Source: a virus. From it: DNA of 22,071 nt. Position numbers and translations under genes: made by a program. The notes beneath the pieces were generated by a model, which did not search any database, was not told where the DNA came from, and saw nothing but the letters and a program-made list of their open reading frames with translations. The first letter of the stretch is position 1. The number at the start of each line of letters is the position of its first letter. The DNA is taken from the IMG/VR virus record IMGVR_UViG_3300025674_000456, positions 1-22,071 of that record. The stretch is one strand, 5' to 3'. Positions 7,664-14,967 of the stretch are shown piece by piece.

Positions 7664-8579
7664 TGATAGCTCCTTTTAAGAAACTTTCCCATTCCATTCC
7701 CTTTTTATGCCAATTATAAAATCTTTTATAAAACTTTTGTTGTTCTTCTAAGTGATTTTGTATAAAATCTTCGTGCAAATAATTAGCTGCAACTTCGATA
7801 GCTGCTGCCGTAGCTATAGCCATAGTTTCATAATTTTTATTATAATTAATATACACTGGCCACTCTGCACAAGTTTCATAGAGTGCACCAAAGTTATTAG
7901 TAATTACATGAACTCCTGCTGCTAATGCTTCCATAGCAGATACACAAAAAGTTTCTTCAAAAACACTAGGATAAACATACATATCATATTCATTCATATG
8001 TTCTAAAATATATTCGTTTGGTTTGTAACCAATATAGTTTACATTAGGTAATTGTCTTGCTTGTTCATATAAAGGTTTAAACTGATCATCATTTTGTTGT
8101 TTAAAAGCATCTCCATATACTTGAGTAGAACTGTAAACATCTAAAGTAATGTTAGGATTTTTTATTTCTTGCATTGCTCTTAAGACAACATTCAATCCTC
8201 TCCAAGGTGTGTTGTGATGTAATATTTTTATAGGTTCACCCTTTTTATATATTTTTCTTTTGGGAAAATTGTTTACTCCGTTTTTAATTACTGTAGATCT
8301 TTCAGTTGGTATATCAAAGAAGTATCTAAATTTTTCATAATTCCAATGACTATTAAATACATACCAATCATATTCTTTGTGTCTTGCTTTGTTACCAAAA
8401 AACTCTTGAAGGTTAGGTTGATCCCAAGAATTCTTTTGCCATAATATATTTACTTTATTAGGATCAATTGGAACTTTACCAGGAACAGAAGTACATATTT
8501 GTACTTGATCGAGTAACTCTTTTGGAACATGCTTATGCAGCATTTCCATTTGTATTTCAGTAGCACCTCTTGGTTTCAT
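7650..8579 (-). CDS. GT-B type glycosyltransferase (family 4-like)
   Basis: This protein has 309 residues. The C-terminal Rossmann domain carries the family 4 signature: ILHHNTPWRGLNVVLRAM (119-136), NVNYIGYKPNEYILEHM (179-195), then YVYPSVFEETFCVSAMEAL (201-219), where E209 and E217 give the EX7E motif. AAGVHVITNNFGALYE follows. The N-terminal acceptor domain is short (about 100 residues, with YVFNSHWNYEKF at 73-84), so it is smaller than typical bacterial family 4 enzymes of 350-400 residues. No signal peptide is seen. Its start overlaps the oxygenase gene upstream by one base (TAATG), and its end overlaps the GT-A gene by 14. The family call is strong; the substrate is unknown. Confidence 0.82.
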   Translation of the reverse strand: MKPRGATEIQMEMLHKHVPKELLDQVQICTSVPGKVPIDPNKVNILWQKNSWDQPNLQEFFGNKARHKEYDWYVFNSHWNYEKFRYFFDIPTERSTVIKNGVNNFPKRKIYKKGEPIKILHHNTPWRGLNVVLRAMQEIKNPNITLDVYSSTQVYGDAFKQQNDDQFKPLYEQARQLPNVNYIGYKPNEYILEHMNEYDMYVYPSVFEETFCVSAMEALAAGVHVITNNFGALYETCAEWPVYINYNKNYETMAIATAAAIEVAANYLHEDFIQNHLEEQQKFYKRFYNWHKKGMEWESFLKGAINERK

Positions 8580-9091
8580 TAATTTCTTTTATTTATAAAT
8601 AAATTTATGGTTAATCTTCCGTTTTCTATTGAATCACCATGATGTCCATAACCTTTATGATTATAGTTTCCATCATACATAATAAACCTGTTGCTAACAA
8701 ATTTTATATCATTAATCAAGTTTTTATTATCATCAAATAAATATGTCCCTGAATTTAAATTAGTTTCAGATATATATATTAAAGCAGCCAAATCATCAGG
8801 ATCTTTATGAATCCAGTCTTTAGGATTATCTTCTTCTAATCTTAAATGAATAAATGATCCAATTTGCCAAACTCCATGATCTAATAATTTTTTTTGATGT
8901 ATTAAAGATGTAATGTATTCGTGAAAGATAGGGTTAGTTGTACCTAAAAACCTACTTCTCAAACCCGGCCAATAACTTTTTTGATTTTCTAATTTTTCAA
9001 ATTCTTCTGAAGAATAAAGTTTAATTTTTTTTATTTCTGGTAGAATAAAATTTAAATTAGGAAAAAAGTTTTCTTCCTGTATTAATTTCAT
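8579..9091 (-). CDS. 2OG/Fe(II) oxygenase-like protein (DUF6445-like)
   Basis: This 170-residue protein starts with WPGLRSRFLG (41-50), characteristic of DUF6445-type members of the double-stranded beta-helix oxygenases. The metal site is visible: DWIHKDPDD gives H95 and D97 of the HxD motif, GNYNHKGYGHH gives distal H145, and GRLTINLF gives R159, which would bind the 2-oxoglutarate carboxylate. Strands AALIYIS, SGTYLFD and NRFIMYD lie in the expected order. The family is expected to hydroxylate a small molecule or protein side chain using O2 and 2-oxoglutarate; the substrate is unknown. It overlaps the glycosyltransferase gene by one base and the 65-residue gene by four (ATGA), linking hydroxylation and glycosylation in one coupled run. 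Confidence 0.75.
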   Translation of the reverse strand: MKLIQEENFFPNLNFILPEIKKIKLYSSEEFEKLENQKSYWPGLRSRFLGTTNPIFHEYITSLIHQKKLLDHGVWQIGSFIHLRLEEDNPKDWIHKDPDDLAALIYISETNLNSGTYLFDDNKNLINDIKFVSNRFIMYDGNYNHKGYGHHGDSIENGRLTINLFINKRN

Positions 9092-9285
9092 TCTTTTGTT
9101 TTTGCGCCCATTGTAACTTTAGTAACTTTGATTTCGAGGTCTTGTCTAAAGTCATCCACAGTAGTGTCAGTATTGGGGTCAGCAACATCAGAATCAAAAT
9201 CAGCTTTGCTAGCATATATCTTTCCCGTTCTTTTGTTTTTAATAATTTCTTTTGCTTCCGCAGGTATTTTAACTAATTCACTCAT
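9088..9285 (-). CDS. Small conserved marine-phage protein, unknown function
   Basis: This 65-residue, mostly polar protein contains KNKRTGKIYASKADFDSDVA (17-36), then DTTVDDFRQDLEIKV (40-54). I recognise this kind of short protein from cyanophage and pelagiphage structural regions but know of no function for it. No membrane span, signal peptide or metal motif is present. It sits 2 bases after the 42-residue basic protein and overlaps the oxygenase by 4 bases. The tight spacing on both sides and the clean reading frame support it as real. Confidence 0.6.
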   Translation of the reverse strand: MSELVKIPAEAKEIIKNKRTGKIYASKADFDSDVADPNTDTTVDDFRQDLEIKVTKVTMGAKTKE

Positions 9286-9287
9286 AA

Positions 9288-9416
9288 TTATCTTCCTTGT
9301 TTGTTGTACTTCTTATAACTCCTTTTCTCGTTTTTGTTAAGTCTTTTTTTGTGACGACCTGGCCTCTTAGGAGGTTTCTCTCTAGGGACGTAGTGTACAA
9401 ATTTTTGTTTAGCCAT
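9288..9416 (-). CDS. Very small basic protein (42 aa), conserved style in marine phages
   Basis: The frame runs from ATG (bases 9416-9414) to TAA (9290-9288). It encodes a 42-residue protein with about half its residues Lys, Arg or His. It starts MAKQKFVHYVPREKPPKRPG, continues with RHKKRLNKNEKRSYKKY and ends NKQGR. The pattern of an aromatic start, a Pro-Lys hinge and a Lys/Asn tail resembles tiny proteins seen in cyanophage and pelagiphage tail regions. The charge suggests binding of DNA, RNA or an acidic partner. The start overlaps the upstream oxygenase stop by 8 bases (ATGGCTAA), and the stop lies 2 bases before the next gene, which supports a genuine gene in a place that would otherwise be one of the larger gaps. 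The function is unknown. Confidence 0.7.
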   Translation of the reverse strand: MAKQKFVHYVPREKPPKRPGRHKKRLNKNEKRSYKKYNKQGR

Positions 9417-9978
9417 TATGCAATCTTACATTAAATGAAATAGATATTCTAGCTTTCTCTTCTTTATGGGGCATTACCATATGCTTAAAATAAGAAGGAA
9501 AAAGAATAAAGATATTATTTTTTGGTTTTATACTATAATGATGAAAAAAATCATTATCATTAGATATATAAGAACTTATATCTGAAAAAACTGAAATATC
9601 TGTATTATAGAATAGTAATTCACCCCCTGTTTCCGTAGTATCTATATAATAAACTCCAGAAAAATGAGAATTAGGATGAATATGAGCTATATTAAAATTA
9701 TCTTTATAATTTTCATTTATCCACAAATTACATAACTGTATATTCTTAGTTTTTATTTCATAATGTTTATTTAAAGTTTCAACACATTTTTCACCAATTG
9801 TTTTTAAAATAAATTCATTAACGATATCATGAGATTGAAAACCACCACGATTAGTAATAACTCTACCTTTATTTAAATTTTTATTTATTTGTAATTCTTT
9901 AATAATTTCTTCTTTTAAATTATTATTTATAAATTCTTCTACAATAATAGATTGAGTAAAAATTGTATGTTTAGCCAT
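9409..9978 (-). CDS. 2OG/Fe(II) oxygenase-like protein (TIGR02466/2OG-FeII_Oxy_5 style)
   Basis: This 189-residue protein follows the TIGR02466-like family. Its parts are RGGFQSHDI (44-52); NIAHIHPNSHFSGVYYI (96-112) with H99 and H101; GGELLFY; ILFPSYFKHMVMPH (158-171) with distal H166; and ARISISFNVRL (176-186) with R177 placed to hold 2-oxoglutarate. In this family the HxD aspartate is commonly replaced around the H-x-H-P-x-S segment, so the exact ligands cannot be assigned here. The base composition is very AT-rich compared with the flanking structural genes. The gene overlaps the structural gene upstream and the small basic gene downstream by the same 8-base string. The reaction is probably a hydroxylation; the substrate is unknown. 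Confidence 0.72.
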   Translation of the reverse strand: MAKHTIFTQSIIVEEFINNNLKEEIIKELQINKNLNKGRVITNRGGFQSHDIVNEFILKTIGEKCVETLNKHYEIKTKNIQLCNLWINENYKDNFNIAHIHPNSHFSGVYYIDTTETGGELLFYNTDISVFSDISSYISNDNDFFHHYSIKPKNNIFILFPSYFKHMVMPHKEEKARISISFNVRLHNG

Positions 9979-10309
9979 TTTGATCGGATCTATTTATTTC
10001 CAAAATAGATACCACAGCTGTGACTCCAGTGCTAGTATTAGATTCTAAATTAAGAATATCACTCTCTTCTAAGATAATTGGACCTTTAGCTATATTACAT
10101 ATTGTAGGACCCGTGATACTTGCATAGGCTATTTGAATAGTAGAGGTATTAGTTGCATCTGTGATGCTTGCTTTTACAACCTTGCTACCAGATTCGTTTG
10201 TCACTTGTATATTCTGTATGATCGCTCTCGAATTAGATGGAGAGGTATATACAGCTATCGCTGATGTAGTAGTCGGTGCAAAGAATGCGTTTTTATAAAT
10301 ATTTGCCAT
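9971..10309 (-). CDS. Small beta-rich virion protein
   Basis: This protein has 112 residues. MANIYKNAFFAP, then AVYTSPSNSRAIIQNIQVTN (19-38), ASITDATNTSTIQIAYASI and an end in VVSILEINRSDQNG give an alternating Thr/Ser/Val/Ile pattern expected of a beta sandwich. I recognise the 'vYT-P-nsraiIqniqvtN' opening from tail or decoration proteins of marine phages, without a known precise role. It is flanked by the 409-residue virion protein (one-base TAATG junction) and the oxygenase (8-base overlap). Gene context supports a tail or decoration component, inferred. Confidence 0.5.
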   Translation of the reverse strand: MANIYKNAFFAPTTTSAIAVYTSPSNSRAIIQNIQVTNESGSKVVKASITDATNTSTIQIAYASITGPTICNIAKGPIILEESDILNLESNTSTGVTAVVSILEINRSDQNG

Positions 10310-11538
10310 TATGTCAAATCAACCCATTTTAAAGTACCACAGATGTCATCACCATTAGATGCACCTTTAGCACATAGTGTTAATGTATCAGAAGAACCAG
10401 CAATTGTCTGTCCTAGCTGATAAGAAAAGTTAAACCCATCTTGTGCAAATTGTAAATTGTTTGCACCTTTACCAGATAAATAAGCTTGGCCTACAACCGT
10501 TCCACCTGTAATTGTTGTTGTTCCTGTTAAATCATATTCTACATTATCAGAATAACTCGTGTATGAAAATGCGGTGCTTGGTGTTGCATTGAGTCTTAAT
10601 TCTATTTGAAAATCAGAGTTAGAAATAGCTGACGCTGCAATGTCAATTGGAATAATCACTGCATATGGTCTACCAGATTTAATTCTAATCGTTGCTAAAT
10701 TATAATATGTTCCTGCTGTTGTTAAATTAACTCCGCCTAATGAAGCCGTTCCGATAGATTGACGTAATCCTTCTGGTGCATAACCTCCTTCAATCATAGC
10801 GGTTGAACATACTTGTTGCAATACTGCTGCACCTGATATAGTCCCTGTAGTTTCTATTTCATATCGGATAGGTAAGTTTGCCGTTTGCATATAAACGGTT
10901 GTTAAATCATTTGCATTTAAAAATGTATGAGCTGTAATAAATTTACCATCTATTACAAAACCAACTCTGACTGCTCCCATACCCAACCATTCATAATCAG
11001 TAAATAAAATTGTGGCCTTATCTACATTTAAAGTATATCCACTCGCACCACTACCATCTAGTTTATCACCGTTCCAAGAGGATTGAGATATTTCAGTATC
11101 TACTGCAGATCCAGTTACATAAGTACGTCTAACAATTTTTAATGTTGTACCATCAGCATAAAAGAATATTCCATTGTTTGCATCAAACGTTCCTACCTTT
11201 TGTTTAAGGTCTGCTTCTGGAGTATTCATTACAAATGTATTTAATATCAATAATGATTTACCGGGTTGATAACTCATAACTCTTTTAGATTGTCTAATAA
11301 CTTTGTCACCACTAGCTGTAGTTACATTTAAATTAACTGTAGATTTATTAGCAGTATAAGTGACTGTTCCTGATCCAGTTAAGTCTTCATCAAAGAGATC
11401 ATTCTTTGACATAACATTTTTAGAATCAAATATAGTAAGTGGATTAGAAACTCTTAATCGCCCAAATGCATCATAGGCAGTAGATCCATCTCCACCACCA
11501 ATAACTGTTGGTTCAACGTTGACATTATTACAACTCAT
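10309..11538 (-). CDS. Virion structural protein (tail or fibre component)
   Basis: This 409-residue protein begins with a Gly-rich lead and AFGRLRVSNPLTIFDSK (24-40), then SKNDLFDEDLTGSGT (44-58), GDKVIRQSKRVMSYQPGKS near 77-95 and EGGYAPEGLRQS about 250-262. This signature is recurrent in structural proteins of cyanophages and other marine phages. The rest is beta-rich, with Thr, Gly, Val and Asn and few charged helices, which suggests a jelly-roll or beta-sandwich fold. Upstream it is separated by one base from the 55-codon ORF; downstream it overlaps the 112-residue gene by one base. No enzyme motif was found. It is probably part of the tail tip or a side fibre. Confidence 0.6.
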   Translation of the reverse strand: MSCNNVNVEPTVIGGGDGSTAYDAFGRLRVSNPLTIFDSKNVMSKNDLFDEDLTGSGTVTYTANKSTVNLNVTTASGDKVIRQSKRVMSYQPGKSLLILNTFVMNTPEADLKQKVGTFDANNGIFFYADGTTLKIVRRTYVTGSAVDTEISQSSWNGDKLDGSGASGYTLNVDKATILFTDYEWLGMGAVRVGFVIDGKFITAHTFLNANDLTTVYMQTANLPIRYEIETTGTISGAAVLQQVCSTAMIEGGYAPEGLRQSIGTASLGGVNLTTAGTYYNLATIRIKSGRPYAVIIPIDIAASAISNSDFQIELRLNATPSTAFSYTSYSDNVEYDLTGTTTITGGTVVGQAYLSGKGANNLQFAQDGFNFSYQLGQTIAGSSDTLTLCAKGASNGDDICGTLKWVDLT

Positions 11539-11539
11539 A

Positions 11540-11707
11540 TTACCTCGAAATATACCAAGAAAGTCTTTCGACTTCCTGTTTTAATTCTTCTTGAAAGCTT
11601 GTATTTAATTGATCTTGAACTGTACGAATAGCTTGAGCTATCTGTCTTTGGTTTTCTTGTCTATATTCAGGAGTAGGCTCAGGAATACCTGCATTAATTT
11701 TAGCCAT
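11540..11707 (-). CDS. Small helical protein (55 aa) in the tail operon
   Basis: The frame runs from ATG (11707-11705) to TAA (11542-11540). It encodes MAKINAGIPEPTPEYR, a helix QENQRQIAQAIRTVQDQLNT, then SFQEELKQEVERLSWYISR. The Pro-rich lead followed by one long amphipathic helix with an aromatic end suggests a coiled-coil or oligomer-forming peptide, such as a chaperone or structural clip. The start overlaps the 28-codon ORF by 8 bases (ATGGCTAA), and the stop lies one base before the 409-residue virion gene. The regular amphipathic pattern and exact fit between neighbours make a chance ORF unlikely. It resembles short proteins I associate with marine phage tail regions; the role is unknown. 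Confidence 0.7.
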   Translation of the reverse strand: MAKINAGIPEPTPEYRQENQRQIAQAIRTVQDQLNTSFQEELKQEVERLSWYISR

Positions 11708-11786
11708 GTAATGCTGCTCCTCTTTCTTTAGATGAGAATCCAGGTTGTGCTCTTAATGCTTCTAATCCAAATATATCAGGTTCCAT
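11700..11786 (-). CDS. Tiny ORF (28 aa) between the nozzle-like gene and the 55-aa gene
   Basis: This short frame begins at an ATG that shares one base with the stop of the 634-residue gene (TAATG) and ends in an 8-base overlap with the next start. The protein reads MEPDIFGLEALRAQPGFSSK then ERGAALHG. Two perfect overlaps on either side, a plausible amphipathic sequence, and no other frame filling the interval argue for translation by re-initiation. At 28 residues chance cannot be excluded. No function is recognised. Confidence 0.45.
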   Translation of the reverse strand: MEPDIFGLEALRAQPGFSSKERGAALHG

Positions 11787-13690
11787 TATCCCCTCATTCC
11801 GTCAGGTTGTACATCTGCTCTAAAGGTACCAAATCTCCAGTTTTGATCTGTTGAGGTGTTTGCAATTTTTAAACTAGCAAACCTAGACCTAGCACGGGTA
11901 TCTATTTTATCAGTTGAACTATTTATTGTAAAGGGTCCAAGGGGTGAAGACACTGCTCCATCAGCAGGATAATCTCTTAAATTAATTGTTATTTGAGCGT
12001 CACCTGTTAATAATTTAAAGTCTGGTACAAATCTTCTCATACTAATAAATACTTCTCCTTCACCTAAATTAAAATCACCAGATTGTATAAATGCAGGTAT
12101 TGCTGTTTTAGCGCCTGTTGAATCCACTTCATTATTACCAATTTCATGAGCATAATATGTAGATGCTCCGTTTACATTTGTTACACCTTGTATAGTTGGA
12201 AATGTTGGTGTGCCAGTTGAATTAAATTTAGTTGCATATGGGTTGTCGTATAATGTAGCATCAGCCCAAGAGGTTCTGTCCATAGAACCTGTAGTCCAAA
12301 CATTTTCTTCATAGTTATAAGATACCACTCTATCGACTTTTTCAGATCCTGATTTAGGGTAAAACCAATTAATCTCACTATATAAATGATTTAAACCTGC
12401 GTAAACAACTTCTCCTGAATTGTAATTAATACCTAGATTATTACCTTTGTTAGTAAATACAAAATCTTCTACTAAACAAGGGAGAGCTTTTACAGTACCA
12501 TCGTATACAAAGAAACCACCTGCTTGACCCATCCACCATACAGCTCCATTAACGTATTTAATCGCATGTTGGCCAATAGCTCCACAATTACTTCCTACTT
12601 GTCTAATAGAAAAAGTAAATGGTGGACCCACAAACTGCATAACATAAGCAGCAGTATCGGTAAGTATTAAAATATAATCTTTAGCTTTAGCAGCACCTAC
12701 TATTTTAACCCCAGAGTCTAGTCTAAATGTTCCCGCAGTATTAATTGAAGTTGGTGTGTAATCTGAGATATCTTCTTGATCAGAAAATCTTATAAACATT
12801 TTATCTTGAGGATTTGCACCTCCTATTGTTGTTTGAGTTCCAAGTAAAATTAAATGTCTGTCTCTTTCAGAGACAATCGACATAACGGATTTTGTCGGAG
12901 CACCACTAACTACAGTGGCTCTTGTAGTTAATGCAGACGGATCCGAATGTATCGGACTCCATTGAAATGTTTTACCATTTTTAACTGTTGCAATAAGTAT
13001 TTCACCAAAGTGGTCTAGTGACCATGAGCCAGGATCTAATATAACAGAAGAAGTTGTTGAGGCAGAACCCCAAGTTCCTCTTGACCAAGAGCCTGTTCCC
13101 CAACCGTATCCATAAGTTTGTGATAATGGACCAACAGTTGCATATGGATTAATGTCTGCAGAACCACTTGCAGAAGTGGTTGCAGTTGCTGCCGCAGCCA
13201 TTGTAATTGTAAACGTATCCGCATCGGGTGCAGTCACAACTTGAAAAGTATTTGTTTCAAAATCAGCAGCTACATAACCAGCACCTGAAGGTGGTGTTAC
13301 ATTTGTAAATGTAAATAAGTCTCCTGCAATCAAACCATGTGCTACATAGTTTACGGTAACAGTAGCTGAAGTATCTGTGGTATCAAATGTTGCACCTGTA
13401 AGTGCTGTATCAAGAGGAGTGATATCATAAAATGAACCTTCGTAATAAATAAATAATCCTTTGTTAGTACCTAAAGCTGCGTACTTTCTGCCATCTAAAT
13501 CTGCCCAAACTAACTGTTCTCTAACAGCACCAACTAAAGTAGAACCAGTTATCTGCTCCCACCCACCAATTTTTTCTGGTAGACCATATCTAAATCTAAC
13601 AAAGTCACCATCTGTCCATTGCCCTTCGGCTCCTGTTTCTGTGACTTGTTTGTTAAATCCTGGTCTTATCTGTACGTTTGTTAAAGGCAT
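11786..13690 (-). CDS. Large tail protein, probable nozzle / P22 gp10-like stabilization protein
   Basis: This protein has 634 residues. It starts MPLTNVQIRPGFNKQ, then GQWTDGDFVRFRYGLPEKIG (23-42) and GGWEQI, and continues with propeller-like strands such as REQLVWADLDGRKYAALGTN. GLFIYYEGSFYDITP, SERDRHLILLGT and AVWWMGQAGGFFVYDGTVKA repeat the theme of short strands with aromatic and Gly turns. This style is that of nozzle or stabilization proteins that cap the adaptor in short-tailed phages (P22 gp10, T7 gp12). Such proteins are about 470-800 residues, so the length fits. It follows the oxygenase cassette after 29 bases. The assignment rests on overall style and context rather than a clear family motif. 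Confidence 0.55.
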   Translation of the reverse strand: MPLTNVQIRPGFNKQVTETGAEGQWTDGDFVRFRYGLPEKIGGWEQITGSTLVGAVREQLVWADLDGRKYAALGTNKGLFIYYEGSFYDITPLDTALTGATFDTTDTSATVTVNYVAHGLIAGDLFTFTNVTPPSGAGYVAADFETNTFQVVTAPDADTFTITMAAAATATTSASGSADINPYATVGPLSQTYGYGWGTGSWSRGTWGSASTTSSVILDPGSWSLDHFGEILIATVKNGKTFQWSPIHSDPSALTTRATVVSGAPTKSVMSIVSERDRHLILLGTQTTIGGANPQDKMFIRFSDQEDISDYTPTSINTAGTFRLDSGVKIVGAAKAKDYILILTDTAAYVMQFVGPPFTFSIRQVGSNCGAIGQHAIKYVNGAVWWMGQAGGFFVYDGTVKALPCLVEDFVFTNKGNNLGINYNSGEVVYAGLNHLYSEINWFYPKSGSEKVDRVVSYNYEENVWTTGSMDRTSWADATLYDNPYATKFNSTGTPTFPTIQGVTNVNGASTYYAHEIGNNEVDSTGAKTAIPAFIQSGDFNLGEGEVFISMRRFVPDFKLLTGDAQITINLRDYPADGAVSSPLGPFTINSSTDKIDTRARSRFASLKIANTSTDQNWRFGTFRADVQPDGMRG

Positions 13691-13719
13691 AAAATATTAT
13701 ACCTTATTTAAGTGGTAGG

Positions 13720-14196
13720 TTAAAGATAGTCTATTTCTAATATAACCATGTAATTAGTATCTGTTTGAGTATGTATTTTAAAGGGTGTTCTTCTATCAAA
13801 AATTAATACTCTATTTTCTACAGCTTCTAGTTTAGATTCTAATGTTTCAACATAACCATTCGAGCTATTAATAAAAAATACGGCTTTATTATTTAAACAA
13901 AAATTTTCTAAATCTAATCTATTAGGGATTTCTCTTTGAGATTTATTATTTGTAAAAAGACTTAATTGACAAAAATTAATTTTTTCTACTTTTAACTTTT
14001 TAATTATATCTTCTGTTATAGGTTGAAAAAAATCTGAATTTATAGATATTTTATTATCGACTTTGTCTATTATCTTGTGGGATAATATAAAAGGGTTTTG
14101 ATTAACAATAAACCATGGAAAATTAACACTACTTATTATTTTTTGTATAAAAAATAAATGTTCATTATCAATAAAGTTATTAATAACATTAAACAT
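13720..14196 (-). CDS. Degenerate 2OG/Fe(II) oxygenase homologue, probably inactive
   Basis: This 158-residue protein keeps the frame of the marine-phage oxygenase family: FPWFIVNQNPF (26-36), a segment where HxD should sit, AVFFINSSNGYVETL (105-119), AVENRVLIFDRRTPF (125-139), and a final strand YMVILEIDYL. The metal-binding positions have changed. The expected HxD reads R93-L94-D95, and the expected distal His after the FD..TP turn is F139. The expected Arg on the last strand is missing (Met/Val at about 150). It therefore looks like a catalytically dead paralogue or a binding protein that reuses the fold. It overlaps the 77-residue gene by 8 bases. The alignment is by eye and the fold call is moderate. 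Confidence 0.5.
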   Translation of the reverse strand: MFNVINNFIDNEHLFFIQKIISSVNFPWFIVNQNPFILSHKIIDKVDNKISINSDFFQPITEDIIKKLKVEKINFCQLSLFTNNKSQREIPNRLDLENFCLNNKAVFFINSSNGYVETLESKLEAVENRVLIFDRRTPFKIHTQTDTNYMVILEIDYL

Positions 14197-14422
14197 CTTT
14201 TGGTTTTTCCCCCACTACTTTACTATCGTTATGAGTAGCTTCTTGTTTTACTGCATCTGGAAATTTTTCATTAAATTGCACAACCATCCTCATTAAACAA
14301 TTGCCGAAGTGTCTTAAAGATGAAGCACTTAAATATATTTTTTTATGTTTTTTAATAATTTTAATTTCGTGATCTTCAAAATTTATATCGCAAGAGCCAT
14401 CTTTTTTTTGTTCAAAGTTCAT
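14189..14422 (-). CDS. Small unknown protein in the oxygenase cassette
   Basis: This protein has 77 residues. The N-terminal part alternates charged and apolar residues (INFEDHEIKIIKKHKKIYLS, about 14-33), suggesting short strands, and is followed by an amphipathic helix (SLRHFGNCLMRMVVQFNEKF, about 35-54) and a polar tail. No family is recognised. It overlaps the 2OG oxygenase gene by 4 bases and the degenerate oxygenase by 8, so it is probably translated with them. It could be an adaptor or partner of the oxygenases; that is only an inference from coupling. Confidence 0.5.
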   Translation of the reverse strand: MNFEQKKDGSCDINFEDHEIKIIKKHKKIYLSASSLRHFGNCLMRMVVQFNEKFPDAVKQEATHNDSKVVGEKPKDV

Positions 14423-14967
14423 TTTTTTATCCCCACATAAGGTCTTTCATCTAAATAAAAGTTTTTATTTTTTCCTTCTGCATCAACATAATGTAAAAAG
14501 CTTTGAGCCTGCCAGTCTCCTTCAAATGGCTCACGCCAGTGTAATAGTTCACAACCAAGATATATAATAGCATCTCCAGGTTTAGTTTCAACTGGCTGAT
14601 CTTCCATATAAATAGGCCATTGAGTTTCATCACTACCAATATGAACAGTTACACTTATTTCACAAGAAGGACGATCTTTATGTTTTTTTAAATCTGAATA
14701 CTTTGTGTACATTCTCCAAAAAGTATAAGTAGGTAATAATTTTTTTCCTGTTTCAAGTTCCATTAATGATTTTTTACTTAGCATAAGGGACTCCATAATA
14801 GGGTCTGCATAAAAACAGGTATCCCCATTATTATTTTGATTATGATCAAAGTTAGTTTCATTTATTCTATGTACTATTTCACAATAGTTTTGTAATAAAT
14901 TCATTTCTTCTTTTGTTAAAAAATTATTTATTTTTTTAAATTTAAAATCTTTTCCTATAATGCCCAT
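14419..14967 (-). CDS. 2OG/Fe(II) oxygenase
   Basis: This 182-residue protein has the order expected of a phage prolyl-hydroxylase-like oxygenase. LPTYTFWRMYTKYSDLKKH (78-96) leads into H96-K97-D98 (the HxD pair). CEISVTVHIGSD (102-113), WPIYM, and KPGDAIIYLGCELLHWREPF (129-148) with distal H143 follow. AQSFLHYVDAEG closes the core. The usual Arg or Lys ten or so residues after the distal His is not obvious (Q153 or Q155 lies there), as in other marine-phage members I recall with the 'LLHWREPF' turn; R145 may serve. No signal peptide is seen. The gene overlaps its neighbours by 13 and 4 bases. The family call is strong; the substrate is unknown. Confidence 0.75.
   Translation of the reverse strand: MGIIGKDFKFKKINNFLTKEEMNLLQNYCEIVHRINETNFDHNQNNNGDTCFYADPIMESLMLSKKSLMELETGKKLLPTYTFWRMYTKYSDLKKHKDRPSCEISVTVHIGSDETQWPIYMEDQPVETKPGDAIIYLGCELLHWREPFEGDWQAQSFLHYVDAEGKNKNFYLDERPYVGIKK

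Noticed and set aside
12181-13224. Two secondary minus-strand frames (12181-12378 and 13036-13224)
   Set aside because: Both lie inside the nozzle-like gene in another frame, with low-complexity Leu/Gln-rich products.
13697-13702. TATAAT on the minus strand just upstream of the nozzle-like gene
   Set aside because: It would place the transcript start at the ATG, and no good -35 box is present at 16-18 bases; in a genome this AT-rich, such hexamers are expected by chance.
13461-13718. Plus-strand frame of 85 codons at the start of the nozzle-like gene
   Set aside because: It is antisense to the conserved N-terminus of the minus-strand protein and has no family resemblance.
14451-14639. Secondary minus-strand frame of 62 codons
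   Set aside because: It is an alternate frame within the oxygenase gene at 14419-14967, which has clear family motifs in its own frame.
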